Assembly (NCBI GenBank): GCA_039566865.1
Contig: CM076961.1
Span: 5,153,501 to 5,217,500 of the forward strand
Direction: 5' to 3'
Length of the DNA stretch: 64,000 nt
Origin: Aurelia coerulea
Lineage: Eukaryota > Cnidaria > Scyphozoa > Semaeostomeae > Ulmaridae
In this document: positions 46,005 to 57,597 of the stretch, one piece after another
Numbering within the stretch: position 1 is the first letter of the stretch
Layout of the letters: every line of letters begins with the position of its first letter
The notes under the pieces: model-generated
Database searches by the model: none
Told to the model about the DNA's origin: nothing
Seen by the model: the letters and a program-made list of their open reading frames with translations, nothing else
Translations under genes and position numbers: made by a program

Positions 46005-46090
46005 TCTGTTTCGGAGGGGTGGGGACACGAACCATCAACCGTCAGATTGGTAGTCGAGGGTGCTAGCACTGAGCCATCCAATTTGCGTAA
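46005..46090 (-). repeat. tRNA-like SINE fragment
   Basis: On the minus strand GGATGGCTCAGTGCTAGCAC gives an A box, and GATGGTTCGTGTCCCC gives a B-box-like element about 35 bp downstream. No convincing acceptor stem is seen. Confidence 0.45.
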
Positions 46091-46550
46091 CCAGTTTCAG
46101 ACTATAAGGATATGCAACAAGATGGTTCCAAATAAAGAATCAACCGATCAAACCTCTCTTTGAGATTACGTCATGGTTAACCTTCCCTTCCAAGGCTTGA
46201 TCCTGCCTCGTTTCTGAATTCTAGATGCATTTAAAAGATTTATTTAAAGAGCGGTTATAACACCTTCGACCAATCAGTTAGACCTTATTATCCGTGGTTT
46301 CAACGCGTTTCATCTCGCTAAAATGGGCTCATTGATAAGGATCAAAGATGGGGCCTTGTGAAGGGATTATTGGGACATCAAAGAAGATATGACTCGGTGT
46401 TGATTAGCATCTTCATTTATGCCCAGTTCACTCTCATAGGTCACTTTCACAGTCAACTTTTTAATAATGTCAACCATGTTCACAGGTCCGAAATAGTCTG
46501 GAAATTGACCCTCAGAACCATGTTGGAAAAAGTCGATTGTGCAGTCCATA

Positions 46551-46790
46551 CCGGGGGGGGGGGGGGGGTACTTACGTTATTTGTCCGACGGGGATGTGCC
46601 GTTTTTAAGGGTATCGTTTTCACCAATTTTTTCAGCACAGGTTATCAAAACATGTCCAAAGGGGATATTTTGTTAGATCGGGTCGTTTTACGGTAAAATG
46701 CTTGTGCTTTGGAGTATTCTTTTCACCAATTTTTCTAGAATGGGTTATCATTTTGAGCCAAAAATTCTGGAGCAAAGTTCAGGAACCGAG
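46551..46790. repeat. G-tract element (one-sided copy)
   Basis: A G run of about 16 (46553-46568) is followed by TACTTACGTTATTTGTCCGA and CGGGGATGTGCCG, then two TTTTCACCAATTTTTC units. The matching C run is absent. Confidence 0.65.
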
Positions 46791-47620
46791 TGGAAGGCAT
46801 TGTATTTGTCGCATATTTAGGGCTTAAATGAAACCATTACAAAACAGCTCCTGAATCAAATAAGCAAAATCCGCCCGACAGAACTTTGAATTTACCCTTC
46901 TTCTTTCGTTATAAGCACATAACTTCTCTCAAAAACCACCGTTCGCTTGCACCAGGCGAGAGTTTGCCCTACTAGTTTCGGAAAAACTTTTGCGGTTTTG
47001 TTTTGAATTACTGGTTGAGAGAATTTCCTTTGTCTGCAGTTGCAAATCGCTTTGAATTTTGGTGTCAATCAAACGCTACTGTTGCTATTGTATTACAAAA
47101 TCTGCCCTTGTTTGTTCATTCGGCATTGTGATCAGCATATGACGTCAGAGCACCCTGGGAACGAGGTTCAGTTTCTCCAAAATCCAAGCGTTTGAAGAGT
47201 GGATTGATTCCTGTAAAGCTAAGATATGTTAAGTACTTATATATTAATAGGTTTTAAGTTGCATATAATCCCTCCTCAATTCGGCTATTGCGTTTCGTCT
47301 CCTTCGCATTATATCTCGACATATGCAGCTTAAACATCCCAGGTTACTCTAACGTGTTCTTTAAACTAGTTGCCTGACAGTGTCCATCTTACGTTGTTGA
47401 AACCCAGAAGATATTGCTGAAAAGGAACAGAAAGAGAGTTATTTTGAGAAAGCAAGAAGTTATTTTAAGAAGTCGAAGTTTGTTGTTTCTTGGTAAGTTT
47501 ATGAAATTCATGTTTCTGGAGTTTCTTGAAATTTGCGTCAGCATTCACACAGAGAATGTACTCGAGTTTGCTGAGCATAGCAAAGAACTTTAATCAAAGT
47601 GCTTTTTAGAACTTGGGGTG
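46791..47620. other. Intergenic, nothing recognised
   Basis: I see no gene, repeat pair or strong signal in this stretch. Confidence 0.4.
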
Positions 47621-47623
47621 CAT

Positions 47624-48290
47624 CGGAAACAAATCTGCCCCAATCTACCGGCCGAGTCAATAAAAACAATTCCCGTTTGAAAGGCTCCTGCTCCCTGGAT
47701 ATCTGGTCAATGATATTGGAAAATAAATCATTTGATAATGGATATGTTCCAATATATCTTAGAATTTACCTGGCTGAAATCGATAACTCTGTTCAAATTT
47801 ACAAGGGATTTTCCCGAGAAAGTCCTTTCAAGAAACCTTGAAAACGTGCTAAAATCAAGGGCTATAATTTCCCCATCATTTTTACCGTTCATAAATGACT
47901 TGAACATGCTTTAGCACATGCTATCCTATTGGGAGTATGGAAAGGCCCCCCCTACCCCCTTGTATGAAGAACCTATTCTGGGGGATTCCATCCTCCCAAG
48001 AGGACAAGATATATGCTGATACATTAAGTGCCATTATTGCAAGGAAGAAAAACCAAGGAAATTTTGCTCGATGTTTTCACTCGTTTTAGCAGGTTTTTGA
48101 AAGAGGCTTTCTACAGAATATCTCCCATATCAACGGGAAGGAATGGCCATGCTGGGTAAATTACTGTATCTAAGTGAACCAATTGACAATGAAATGAGAC
48201 AATTTTCATTATTACTGCTTTGAAATTCAGGGAGCTGTATTTTTTCAATCGGAGATTGTTGTTATTGACTCACTTCTTGGTTCTGCTAGA
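47624..48290. repeat. Degraded foldback of the 23.7-kb family
   Basis: The left end GAGTCAATAAAAACAATTCC + CGTTTGAAAGGCTCCTGCTC and the right TTTGAAATTCAGGGAGCTGT match the family. The TACCGGGTG tips are mutated. Confidence 0.6.
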
Positions 48291-48899
48291 AAAGTCTCGC
48301 ACTCCATTGCGAGCGAGGCTTACCCGATGTTTGGTTCTCGGTTTGGTTCAAGCTATGTTCAGCTGAGTTCACACTTGAAGCGTCTTTCTTGACTCCAGAT
48401 AACAAAGAAAAGTGGCAATGCATTGGCAATGCGACAAGTTGGATTAATTGAAGTTTTTGCACTGTTCAGTGCCGCATTGTACCACAATATCACTTCCTCA
48501 AGTATGATTTCATTGTGATATCAGCTTTAAAAATACATCAAAGTCTGTGTCACATGAGATTTGCAATAACGCAGAATTACTCATGCAAAACTTTTAAATT
48601 AATTTATTCGCGAGCATATGCATGTGACAGCTACTTTGAGACAGACTAGAAAATACGACGGAGAAGAAGCGTGCTTCATCTGCATTCCTTGTGCCTCAGT
48701 ATGAGATTTTTGTCTTTGAAAATATTCTGGCCCATTTAGATAGGCTCATAAATTATGAGTCGATTTGGAAGATACAGCTCACATGAACAAACTGCATTCA
48801 AAATTAGCTGAGAAGATGCACTATTCAAATTCCTGTGTTTTTACTTATGAGTACGGACTTAGAAGGCATAGCAACATTGTTTTTTTATATATTCAATAT
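48291..48899. other. Intergenic, nothing recognised
   Basis: No supported gene. Low-complexity AT-rich sequence. Confidence 0.4.
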
Positions 48900-49060
48900 A
48901 ACATTTTACAAAACAAACCATTTAAGACACTACGTACGAACAACTTTACTACACTACAAGGGCGATACGACGGAGTGCAGGAGACCATGGCAACTCCGCA
49001 GTCATTAACATAGACAACGTGTAACTAAACTGAAATTAAATATGCAACTACGAAAAAATA
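48900..49060 (-). repeat. LINE 3' untranslated remnant
   Basis: It resembles 52000-52140 and 3965-4150 (ACACTACAAGGGCGATACGA + CGGAGTGCAGGAGACCATGG), read as a minus-strand LINE tail. Confidence 0.4.
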
Positions 49061-49678
49061 CACTTAAACGATTTTTACTGATAAATAATGAAGTAGGTTT
49101 CACTTCGTATGTTGGGCAACATTTGGGCTAACATAGGCGATAATGCTGAAGAACAGGACCCCGGTCGAGTGAATTTACCACGCAAACAAATACTACCGTT
49201 ATTGCTCTCCGTCCAGAGTCCCCGTTGCTCAGGATCATCAGCCCATGCAATCAGGTCTTTCCACAAAGTGTGTTATCTAGAAATACAATTTCGGAAGATA
49301 CAAGTTGGGGTTACTTGGCGGCTAACAAGATGATGATAACTTAAAAGAATAAACTGTTCTAGAAGTTGAAACATGTTTCGCTTAAAGCTTCAAAGGAGGA
49401 ACACGAAAGAAGAAGCAAATGTGTAATTTATAATTACATTGTGGTGCAGGACTTAAGAAAGTTGGCACTTTTAACAGTATAGTTTGCCAATTCGCTCAGA
49501 ATAGTGCTTGCTACCTAAAGGACAACTGACGGATATATAGCGTCTTGTTTAAAAATAAAACAAAAGAACGTCACATGTGTCCATTTGTCTAATTGTTTTG
49601 ATAATCTCTCGAGATCATCAAATACAATGGAATACAATGGGCTTTATTTAGATTACCAGGCCCCAAACTTAAGTTGCC

Positions 49679-50462
49679 TTGTATTGTATTGAAATGATTA
49701 CTAATACAAGATACCTAGGTGTTCAAATAGACAGTCAACTTAATTGGGACGAACATATTGACACTATCAAGACCAAGGCAAATCGACCCCTTGGACTTAT
49801 TAAGTATTCTAAGAAATATCTTCCATCTGACGTACTCAACAAAATGTATAGAGGAATTGTTCAGCCCCACTTGAGTTACTGTTGTTCCGTTTGGGGTTGC
49901 TGTAGTGAATCAAAAATTGACGCCTTGCAAAAGATCCAAAATAGAGCTGCAAGGATTGTAACGAGCAGCCGATACGATGCTTCTGCTGCTCCGATAATTG
50001 AGAATCTTGGCTGGTCAAATATCAGAAATCTTGTAAGAAAAGAGACGGCCACGCTAACTTATAAATCTTGAATTCGCTTGTCCAGACTACTTGAACAAAT
50101 TATTCATAAAATGTTCGGACGGTAGAGAGCAGTTTCTGCGCTCATCAGAAACTGATCTTAAGATACCGTTCCTAAAAACTATCAGTGGCCAAAAGGCTTT
50201 TTCTTATCGCGGTGAGAGACAAAATTGGCACCCTCCCTAAAAACCTTCAAAGGACAACTATAGACAGGGACAACTTTTATTTTATTAATTAGTCTTAGTT
50301 TTGTATAATATTGTAAATTAGGCATGTAAATTTCTTTTGTTCTTAGTTTTAGTGGTTAGGTTTTTTCTTTTTGTTGAAACAGGTCAGGTTGAAAAACATA
50401 TTTACATATGAATCCTATTAACCTGTATAAATATTGTAAAATGAAATGAAAATGAAATGTAT
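49679..50462 (+). pseudogene. 5'-truncated LINE: reverse-transcriptase C-terminus plus tail
   Basis: The plus strand encodes TRYLGVQIDSQLNWDEHIDT, then LGLIKYSKKYLPSDVLNKMY, HLSYCCSVWG and LQKIQNRAARIVTSS, the thumb/C-terminal part of CR1/L2/jockey-type reverse transcriptases. It stops at 50071. Degraded codons after that still spell a YRGERQNWHPP-like end. The 3' tail is AATGAAATGAAAATGAAATG. It could derive from the same family as the intact LINE at 61.4 kb. Confidence 0.8.
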
Positions 50463-50636
50463 CTCCGTCATTTGTCTTTAAGAGAGGCAGATCTGTGACG
50501 AGATGGAACTCTCGAAAAAGAGGCTATTTTGTTGGTATTGGAAAAAGTGGAGGGTTATCTGTCCCCCGTGCTTTCATTTGCCACATCTATGAAGCTGCAG
50601 CAGTTCTCCATTAGACTCACGAGATAGTCACAGTTA

Positions 50637-50667
50637 TCGCAACAACAACAACGACAACAACAACAGC
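50637..50667. repeat. CAA/CGA microsatellite
   Basis: Run of CAACAACAACAACGACAACA on the plus strand. Confidence 0.85.
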
Positions 50668-50782
50668 ATTTTTCCGTCCATCATCAGTCTATCAATGGCG
50701 ATAAATATGAACTTGTAATCCGTCTCGTTTTCCATTAAACTTTGCCGTAGCCAACGTGTTGTGTTCCTTACTCTTTGGAGCA

Positions 50783-51306
50783 GCATAGGTTCTAAATCTT
50801 TAACTTGGCGTAAAAAGGTGGGTGTAAACTTCAATGACCTATTTCTTCTGATTGAATGGCTTGAAAGAGACTTTAGATACTTATCTATAATTCTACTGTT
50901 AGACTTTCAAGAAATTTTGAATATTCTTCGAAATTACAGTGTATCTTACATTTCAACTCATTTCAGGATGTGACGTCATGAAATTTCTAAATCATAAACC
51001 AGATGAGTGACAGACTTTTGCTTGATACCATATTGTAGGAATTCATAAACTATGGTTTTTTCGAAATTATTTCATGCTACGTCAAACTTTTTACAAATTA
51101 CGATGGTTTTAAGTTTTTTGAAAATTTTTCTTGAATTCTTGAAAAGAAAAAAACACTCTAATTCTGAAAATATCGAATGTTTCAGAAAAATCCAACAGTA
51201 GAATTATAGAGAAATAGCCAAAGTTTTTTTTGACGTCAATCAGTTCAAAGAAATAGCTCACTGAATTTTACACCAGCCTTTTTAGAGATTTGGAACCTAT
51301 ACTCTT
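50783..51306. repeat. ~520-bp foldback, copy B
   Basis: The left AGCATAGGTTCTAAATCTTT + AACTTGGCGTAAAAAGG is inverted at the right (CCTTTTTAGAGATTTGGAAC + CTAT). Arms extend roughly 170 bp each. Collinear with 45011-45530. Confidence 0.78.
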
Positions 51307-51654
51307 TGGAACTTTTGATGTGCTTGCCATCTGGCATACATATTCTAATACATTTAATTTTCAAACTGTTGCAGCCCACAGATTTTGGGTTGTTCTTACT
51401 TTCCCATAAAGTCAGTGGAGCGTAATGCCACACGTTGACTTGATACAAGTCTTCGTTCGGTTTCGATTCGCATTGTCATGGTGTTTGGTTCGTAATGCCA
51501 CACCTAAGTTTAAATATTTAGCACTATGGGATTGAGGCTTCAAAGCATTTAGTCATTGATATTGTCAGATACCGGCATCTTGCAAGACTTAAATACGAAT
51601 CATCACTCTTGTCCTCAAAAGTAGACAGCTTAGTTTACAGTCGTCAATTTTTGT

Positions 51655-52958
51655 GTACAGGGTGTCCCAACAAAGATATTGAAAACTTTTGATGAAATGA
51701 ACGGCAATTTTAGACACAAGATTGTTGCGAATCCGCTGAAAATTCACGGAGTTGTGAGCTCTTTATGATCAAGATTGTGCGAATTCTGAGACCAGAGACC
51801 CCAAAAGACTTTTTTTGCAACAAACCTCTCAAAATCAAGGTACAAGTTATCCATGTTATACCTCTTGTTAGTTTCAGAGCAAATGAAAAAATTTATTGGA
51901 CGAAAGACTAACTTATTTAAAAGTCTGATCAACCGAATTATTCAAAAGCATATCCGTCAGTTTTTTCTTTTTTCTATCCATATCAAATATTTACAGTAAA
52001 TCTTACTTTCTATTGTACTTATCTAATTACTATACAACGCCATTCGGATGATACCAAGGGGAGACAATGACTGTCCCATGGCCGAAACATAAAGACACGC
52101 AACATTAAACTACATACAACTAAAATAAAAACGATGAAAAAACTAGTCACACTATTTACAATGTTACTCTACTAATTACTTACATAAAAGCTAAAAAACG
52201 GGCTATGGTGGCTGTGGAACTTGTAAGCGTAGCTTACGATTTTCTAATTAAGTCGACCAGTCTGGTGGATAAAATTTAAGGTTAAGAGAAATATGCTTTT
52301 ATTGAGGTCATTAGGAAGGTTCTTATCATCATACAATAAGGGTGCATCAAAGCCTCGTTTGAATCATTGATATATCCATTTGGTTGTAATAGAGCTAACA
52401 CTCCTGCGAGAAGATCTCTTCGTGGTACCTCAAAGGAAGGACAGAGCAGCAAAAAGTGTTCCGTATCCTTGATGCCATCGTTTGACGGGCACAATGGGTT
52501 TATGGTATCCCTGAAATTATGCATTAATTTGTGAAAGTTTAGTTTGCTGAGACCAACCCTCCATTGACAAAGGTGGGATGAACCTATTGGGTCATGAATA
52601 CCAAAAAAGGTTTTCCATCAGTTTGACTAAATGTCAGAGAAAGTTAAATCATCGAAAATCCTTTTCATCTTCAATTTGGTTAGCGTTGAAACATTCAAAA
52701 TACGAAAAAATTGATAGTGATAAACGATCCATACTACTTTCACCATAATCGCTATCTCGAAGCCTCTGACTTCAGCTTTCACACAAGCTCACCCTCAAAA
52801 GCTTGTAACTTCGTAAGTATTCAGCATATTTGCAAGATTCTGGTGTCTAAAATCTGTTGAAGGTCTTAGCGCTGTCTTGTTATGGAGCCCGTTCATTATA
52901 TCATTATTATTTAATATCTAATCAAACGTGGAACAGTTTTCTTGGGACAACCTGTCCT
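51655..52958. repeat. ~1.3-kb TIR element enclosing a LINE fragment
   Basis: The left TACAGGGTGTCCCAACAAAG and right (reverse complement ACAGGACAGGTTGTCCCAAG) ends are followed by loosely matching GAACGG and TTTTAGACAC..AGA..TTGC segments in inverted order. The middle is the LINE fragment at 52000-52790. Confidence 0.5.
52000..52790 (-). pseudogene. LINE C-terminal domain and 3' UTR
   Basis: On the minus strand, MHNFRDTINPLCPSNDGIKD + TEHFLLLCPSFEVPRRDLL is the same zinc-knuckle-like C-terminal domain as at 23.1 kb. It is followed by a stop near 52282 and a 3' UTR to about 52000. Upstream codons are interrupted. Confidence 0.7.
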
Positions 52959-53216
52959 GTAGCAATGCCGAGAATATGGCCTGTGATGTACAATCATTTT
53001 ACAATTACTTTATTATTGATATGAAATTACACATTTATCATGCAGTCGTTTAATTCTTATAGTATATTACGAGTTGAATAAAAAACAAACATTTTTTTGT
53101 CAATTACAATCATTTTAGCTGGTCACATACACGACAGTTATATTTGCTGAACAATTTTCATCAGACGCTGTTTACAGGATGAATAAAGTGACTAACTGGG
53201 ATAATGTGAAGTAACG

Positions 53217-53306
53217 TAGCCTGCGCACAGACTTTACTATTTTGCGGAGGAGGAAAGGTAAGGTCCTTTCCTCCTCCGCAACGTAGTAAAGTCTGTGCGC
53301 AGGCTA
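53217..53306. repeat. 90-bp near-perfect hairpin, CTGCGYGCAGACTTTG family
   Basis: TAGCCTGCGCACAGACTTTA and its complement TAAAGTCTGTGCGCAGGCTA are at the tips. The inner GCGGAGGAGGAAAGG pairs with CCTTTCCTCCTCCGC, leaving a loop of a few bases. Confidence 0.85.
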
Positions 53307-53810
53307 GAAGAAACGATGATACATCACAAACAGTTATTTAAAAGAATGATCAGAAGAGACAAGACGATGAAAAGACCAATCAACGGCTGACTTAACTAAA
53401 ACTTATCCCCGCAGTGACTAGTGTTTAGTAATCGGAGCTCAGACAAGCGTTTCGCACAATTTAATGCTGGTTGGGGCTTCTTAAAGAACTCTGGGTGGGC
53501 AATGACCAAACAGAATTGAAACTTGTAAGCAATACCTGCTGTAATAGGAAGTTCATGTCATTATGGTAAGCCGGATGCATTTTCATACTACGGAGTGTCT
53601 GAAAACATTGTGCTCCATTTGAGTGGCTGCTGTGGAGGTGCCGTATGTTCTAATGTCATGGTCTTGATATGAGTCTAACCCTTGGGACCGGTTGACAAAT
53701 TTTTGTCAATTTTGATCGGAATAATTAGCATAATTTAGCCGACAGCAGGTCTTTTCGAATCCCATATTCGACATTTCGAAACGTATATCCCATGGTTCGA
53801 ACACCATTCA
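53307..53810. other. Intergenic, nothing recognised
   Basis: No supported feature. Confidence 0.4.
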
Positions 53811-53970
53811 TAGACCATTTTGACATTTAGAAAAGGGCCTGGGGAGAGCAACATTTTCTGGTAAATGGCTGCCACAGTTCAATTTATCGTTGGTGAAAAG
53901 CCCTGTGGCAGCCATTTACCAGAAAGATGTTGCTCTCCCCAGGCCCTTTTCTAAATGTAAAAATGGTCTA
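53811..53970. repeat. 160-bp near-perfect inverted repeat
   Basis: Arms of ~67 bp (tip TAGACCATTTTGACATTTAG; inner TGGTAAATGGCTGCCACAG) surround a ~25-nt centre TTCAATTTATCGTTGGTGAA. Only two or three mismatches were noted, so the repeat is young or selected. Confidence 0.88.
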
Positions 53971-54699
53971 TTGTGTCCAGAGCCATTCGAATGTTCTTCA
54001 TTTCGACTGAACGCCAGGGCTTCACAGGTGAGAATCTACAATCTACAATGTCAATCTCCAAAAAGGCTCAGCCCATGACGGAGATACACAATACTCACAC
54101 TACATCACACCTACTTTACCTAACTACATAAAACTACATACGATATGTTAACAGATTAATAGTTTTGGTGCAAGGGCACGTGGTCAATATATTTTACTTG
54201 GGCTGCATGGCAATGCATACATGCTACAGTTTGAGTGATATGACAGATATGACACATTAATATCAACAGTATGCTTGCGTGGTTTGCAGTTTCAGTTTGT
54301 TTCGAAAAGAGCCAATCAAATAGCAGAATAGCCTAACAGGCTCCAGGGTCAATGTAGGTGCTGAAGTTTACGGAAAACCTTCATTGTCACTGGGTACGAG
54401 GTTGGGTCTTGATGTATTTACATAGGATACTTTGTTTTAGCTTCAATTTAGAGAGAGAAATTCTGGGAAACGTAAACCGCCGTAAAAAATTCTAAGGCAA
54501 AACCTTAAAACTGGTCTAGAATGGATAAAGACGATGAACCGTCAGCCCCTAAGGCCCCCAACGACAGACTCAGTCAATGTTGAAATTCTTGAAGAAATGC
54601 TCTTGCTGATCAATTCTAGCAGAAAACAACTTGAAAAATAAAAAGTCTGACACTATGAAATCCCGCGTATAAGAACCTACAGGTTGAAATTTTCCAATT
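53971..54699. other. Intergenic, nothing recognised
   Basis: No gene or paired repeat is supported here. Confidence 0.4.
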
Positions 54700-55165
54700 A
54701 GGCTACCATTGTATAAGAGCTTATAACCTAACCATTAGCCAAATTTCGCTGCAGTAATCATCAGCTAGAAATAGAAGTTGGTAGACACAATGGTGTGCCA
54801 GAAAAGGACAGGATATGTCGGCGATGCAATCTGGATTGTATTGAGAACGAAGAACATTTTCTATTGACATGCAATGCATATAATTAACCTCGTAATAAAC
54901 TCTTGCTACTTCTTCGGGAACTGGTCCGTAATTTTGAGAACTTATCGCCACACGAGAAATTTATATTTATGATGTCAAATGAAAACTTTGGCCTGATTAA
55001 AGAGATTGCCACCTTCCTTAAAAGTGCTTTCGTATTACGTGAACAGTCATAAATTGTTATTAGTAGGTAGATCATTTGTTTATTCTGTGTTCGTGTTGTT
55101 ATTAAATAAGATGATGCTCTTGTATGTAGCTATCTTTTAAAATGAAATGAATGAATGAAATGTAT
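54700..55165 (+). pseudogene. LINE 3' fragment, plus strand
   Basis: The plus strand reads GVPEKDRICRRCNLDCIENE + EHFLLTCNAY, the CxxC...EHFLLxC knuckle seen at the end of non-LTR ORFs. Stops interrupt it. It ends with AAAATGAAATGAATGAATGA, a LINE-like tail. Confidence 0.65.
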
Positions 55166-55317
55166 TCATGTAGCAGAAGGCAATAGAAAAGGGTTTTACT
55201 CTTCCACGCGTCCACACATGGAGCAAACCAATTGAAACTATCAATGCCAAATGTTGTTTGGCCACGAAGACCATTCGGTTTTGAGATTTCTTTTGTAGGC
55301 AAGGGCAAAACGTTTGT

Positions 55318-55612
55318 AGGCAAGGGCGGATCCAGCCCGAAGAGGAAAGGGGGGGGGGGGCAACTTGCAAAAAGGGCACCAAAAACTTAATGGAAAATGA
55401 AAAATTTTGTGCGCTTTCTAGAGAAAATTCTTTGATTTGCTACTAAATAACGCCTTGATTTATATCTTTCCCCCATTCCAATCGAAACAGTTAAAGAATT
55501 GTGCGTTAGAGTCAGGATGAGGGGCGCTTTTCTCGCCAAAAAAGGAGCACCAAGCTGAGTTTTCGTTGCGAAGGGGGCAATTGACCTCATCTACCCCCTA
55601 ACTCCGCCACAG
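55318..55612 (-). repeat. GTGGCGGA-type repeat, minus copy
   Basis: Read in reverse it starts GTGGCGGAGTTAGGGGGTAG and contains GGCGAGAAAAGCGCCCCTCA, TCCTGACTCTAACGCACAA and AAATCAAAGAATTT. The same order is found at 59176-59452. Confidence 0.7.
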
Positions 55613-56110
55613 TTAGTACGTGTGGTTTGCGAAGTGAACTGACAAGACTTTGTCTTCGTACCAAATTGAAGGCAAATAGCGATATCATTAGCTCGTCTTA
55701 CAAACGAAGACTTCCAACGGAAAGCTCATTTTTAGGCCGATGTTATGATCTGCAACAAACCAACGACTTAAAGGAGGATAAGTCTCTAAAATGTTCAAAG
55801 ATGTCCGCCAAACCTCAAAGTGTCTTCATATTTACATGAACAAGAACATCTCTCAGCGACAACGTACAACTTGTCATGCGTCCAAATGGTTCATCTCATA
55901 GACTTCCAGACATTTCAGCACAGATTTTGAGCCAGACACCATAACTGACCTTTGTACATAGCTACGCTATGGTGGGATTTTTGCTTGATGTAAAAACGCT
56001 TAAACACAGCATGCTCAATGAAACTGATTTTACTCTAGGTTTTAAGAAAGATGGCAAAAGATGATATATCATAAAATTTATGTCAATACAGTTCACTTTT
56101 CGTGAGCATC
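55613..56110. other. Intergenic, nothing recognised
   Basis: No supported feature. A short open frame at 55627-55839 has no family signature. Confidence 0.35.
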
Positions 56111-56114
56111 TACT

Positions 56115-56192
56115 GGCGCAGGGATGGTTCAGAGGTAGAGCGCTGGCCTACCAATCTGGTGGTTGTGGTTCGAGTCCCAGCTGTGCTAAACC
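56115..56192 (+). repeat. tRNA-like SINE
   Basis: CAGGGATGGTTCAGAGGTAG (A-box-like) and GTGGTTCGAGTCCCAGC (B box) are spaced as in a tRNA. The acceptor stem is weak, so a SINE head is preferred. Confidence 0.5.
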
Positions 56193-56227
56193 TGCTGCCT
56201 AAGTACCAGGAGGGAGGGGGCACTGGC

Positions 56228-56828
56228 TACCGGATGAGTCAATAAAAAGAATCCTTGTTTTGAAGGTCACGGTTTCCTGGATATCAAGACGATGATATCA
56301 GCAAATATATAGTTTAATGGTAGACATGTTCAAATCCATTTCAAAATTTTCCTGACTGAAATTGGCCACTTCGTTTTGAAATTATGAGGGGTTTTCTCGA
56401 GAAGCTTTTTCAAGAAACCTTCAGAATGTTCCCAAAATCACGAACAAATTTCCCTAAAATTTGGCCTAACACGGGCCTTACGGCAATGACTTGTGTGCGC
56501 TCTAGTACGTGCTTTCCTCTTGTTATTCCATTCTCCCAAGAGGACAAAATACGTTAATAAAGGTGAGTATCATAATTTTTAGGAAGGAAAACCACGGAAA
56601 ATTTGCGCCTTGTTTTCAGTCGTTTTTACAGGTTTTAGGAAGGGGCTTTTTGCAGAAATCTCCCATAGGCCTACCCACGGGAAGGAATGACCGATTAAAG
56701 CAGTGTAAATTACTGAACCTAATTGAATATATGGCATTAAAACGGGACAGTTCTGAATATCATTGCTTTGATATTGAGGGAGCAGTGTGGCCTTCCAAAC
56801 GGGGATTCTTTTTTTGGCTCACCCGGTA
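56228..56828. repeat. ~600-bp foldback, best copy of the 23.7-kb family
   Basis: The left ACCGGATGAGTCAATAAAAA + GAATCC and the right ACGGGGATTCTTTTTTTGGC + TCACCCGGTA are inverted. Symmetry continues inward (TCCTGGATATCAA versus TTGATATTGAGGGA). Open frames within it are not genes. Confidence 0.8.
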
Positions 56829-56844
56829 TGTATATTTCGTACTG

Positions 56845-57175
56845 TTCGGGAAGAATATCGTATTCTTGACTTCGGTTCCAAGAACGGAATCGATTTTCAC
56901 GATCTTGGTTTTGCATCAGGATTTTCTATGAGTTGCGATTTTAATTCAATAAAGAACAGTATCCATGTTATGATTTTGGTATCAAAACAAACAAATAGGC
57001 CATTTTATTAAAGTTGCCACAAGGTCGTGTGTGCATTTAAAAAAAATTATGTCAAAGTTGGGCATGCATTTTCGAAACGTGGTAAAAGGCTCGGGTGTGT
57101 TGGGTGTGTTTTTGAAGCTTGGGCACCACGTCTCGAACCAGAATCTGACCCCACGCCCCCCCTTCTGCGGGGAGG
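56845..57175. repeat. Degraded G-tract-family repeat
   Basis: It contains GGTTCCAAGAACGGAATCGA + TTTTCACGATCTTGG, matching the unit of the 32.3- and 59.5-kb elements. It ends with TTTTTGAAGCTTGGGCACCA and CCACGCCCCCCC. Confidence 0.55.
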
Positions 57176-57509
57176 AATCACGAGGTGTGGTCACATCATG
57201 TGAACTTTGAAATGACTATGGACAAGTTTAGCTTTTCAGTGTTCCAAAACCTATTTTCAAATATATTATTGCATGATTGTAATCAATTTACGAGTGAATT
57301 ACTGGACTCTTTCTTGCAAAAGGATAATGTTTATAAGAATATTCCAACTCAGAATCATCCAACTTTTAAGAATATTATAAAGTGGTGGGGCCCTACGTGG
57401 GATCGAGCCCTGAAGGTGAAATTTCGTATTTCAGTGCCAAGCGCTGGGATCTCAGAAATAGAGCAGACCTAATCGAGTCCGCGACCCCTTGTGAAAATGC
57501 TCAAATGGT
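57176..57509. other. Intergenic, nothing recognised
   Basis: No gene is supported. A GTGGTGGGGCCCTACGTGGG + ATCGAGCC segment near 57381 resembles a B-box remnant. Confidence 0.35.
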
Positions 57510-57597
57510 GGGGTCCTACCGGGTATCGAACCCACTCCACCTGACTGTTCTGGCTGCAAAGTCAGAGGATAACACTAATGCGCCACGACACCTTACA
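57510..57597 (-). repeat. tRNA-like SINE, copy 1
   Basis: On the minus strand GTGGCGCATTAGTGTTATCC + TCTGACTTTGCAGCCAGAAC precedes GTGGGTTCGATACCCGG (B box). A second copy of the A-box half lies at 58425-58500. Confidence 0.55.

Noticed and set aside
56115..56192. Functional tRNA gene
   Set aside because: A and B boxes are present, but I could not pair an acceptor stem. tRNA-like SINE pieces occur elsewhere in the window. tRNAscan-SE would settle it.
56509..56931. 140-codon plus-strand frame
   Set aside because: It is contained mainly in the 56228-56828 foldback.
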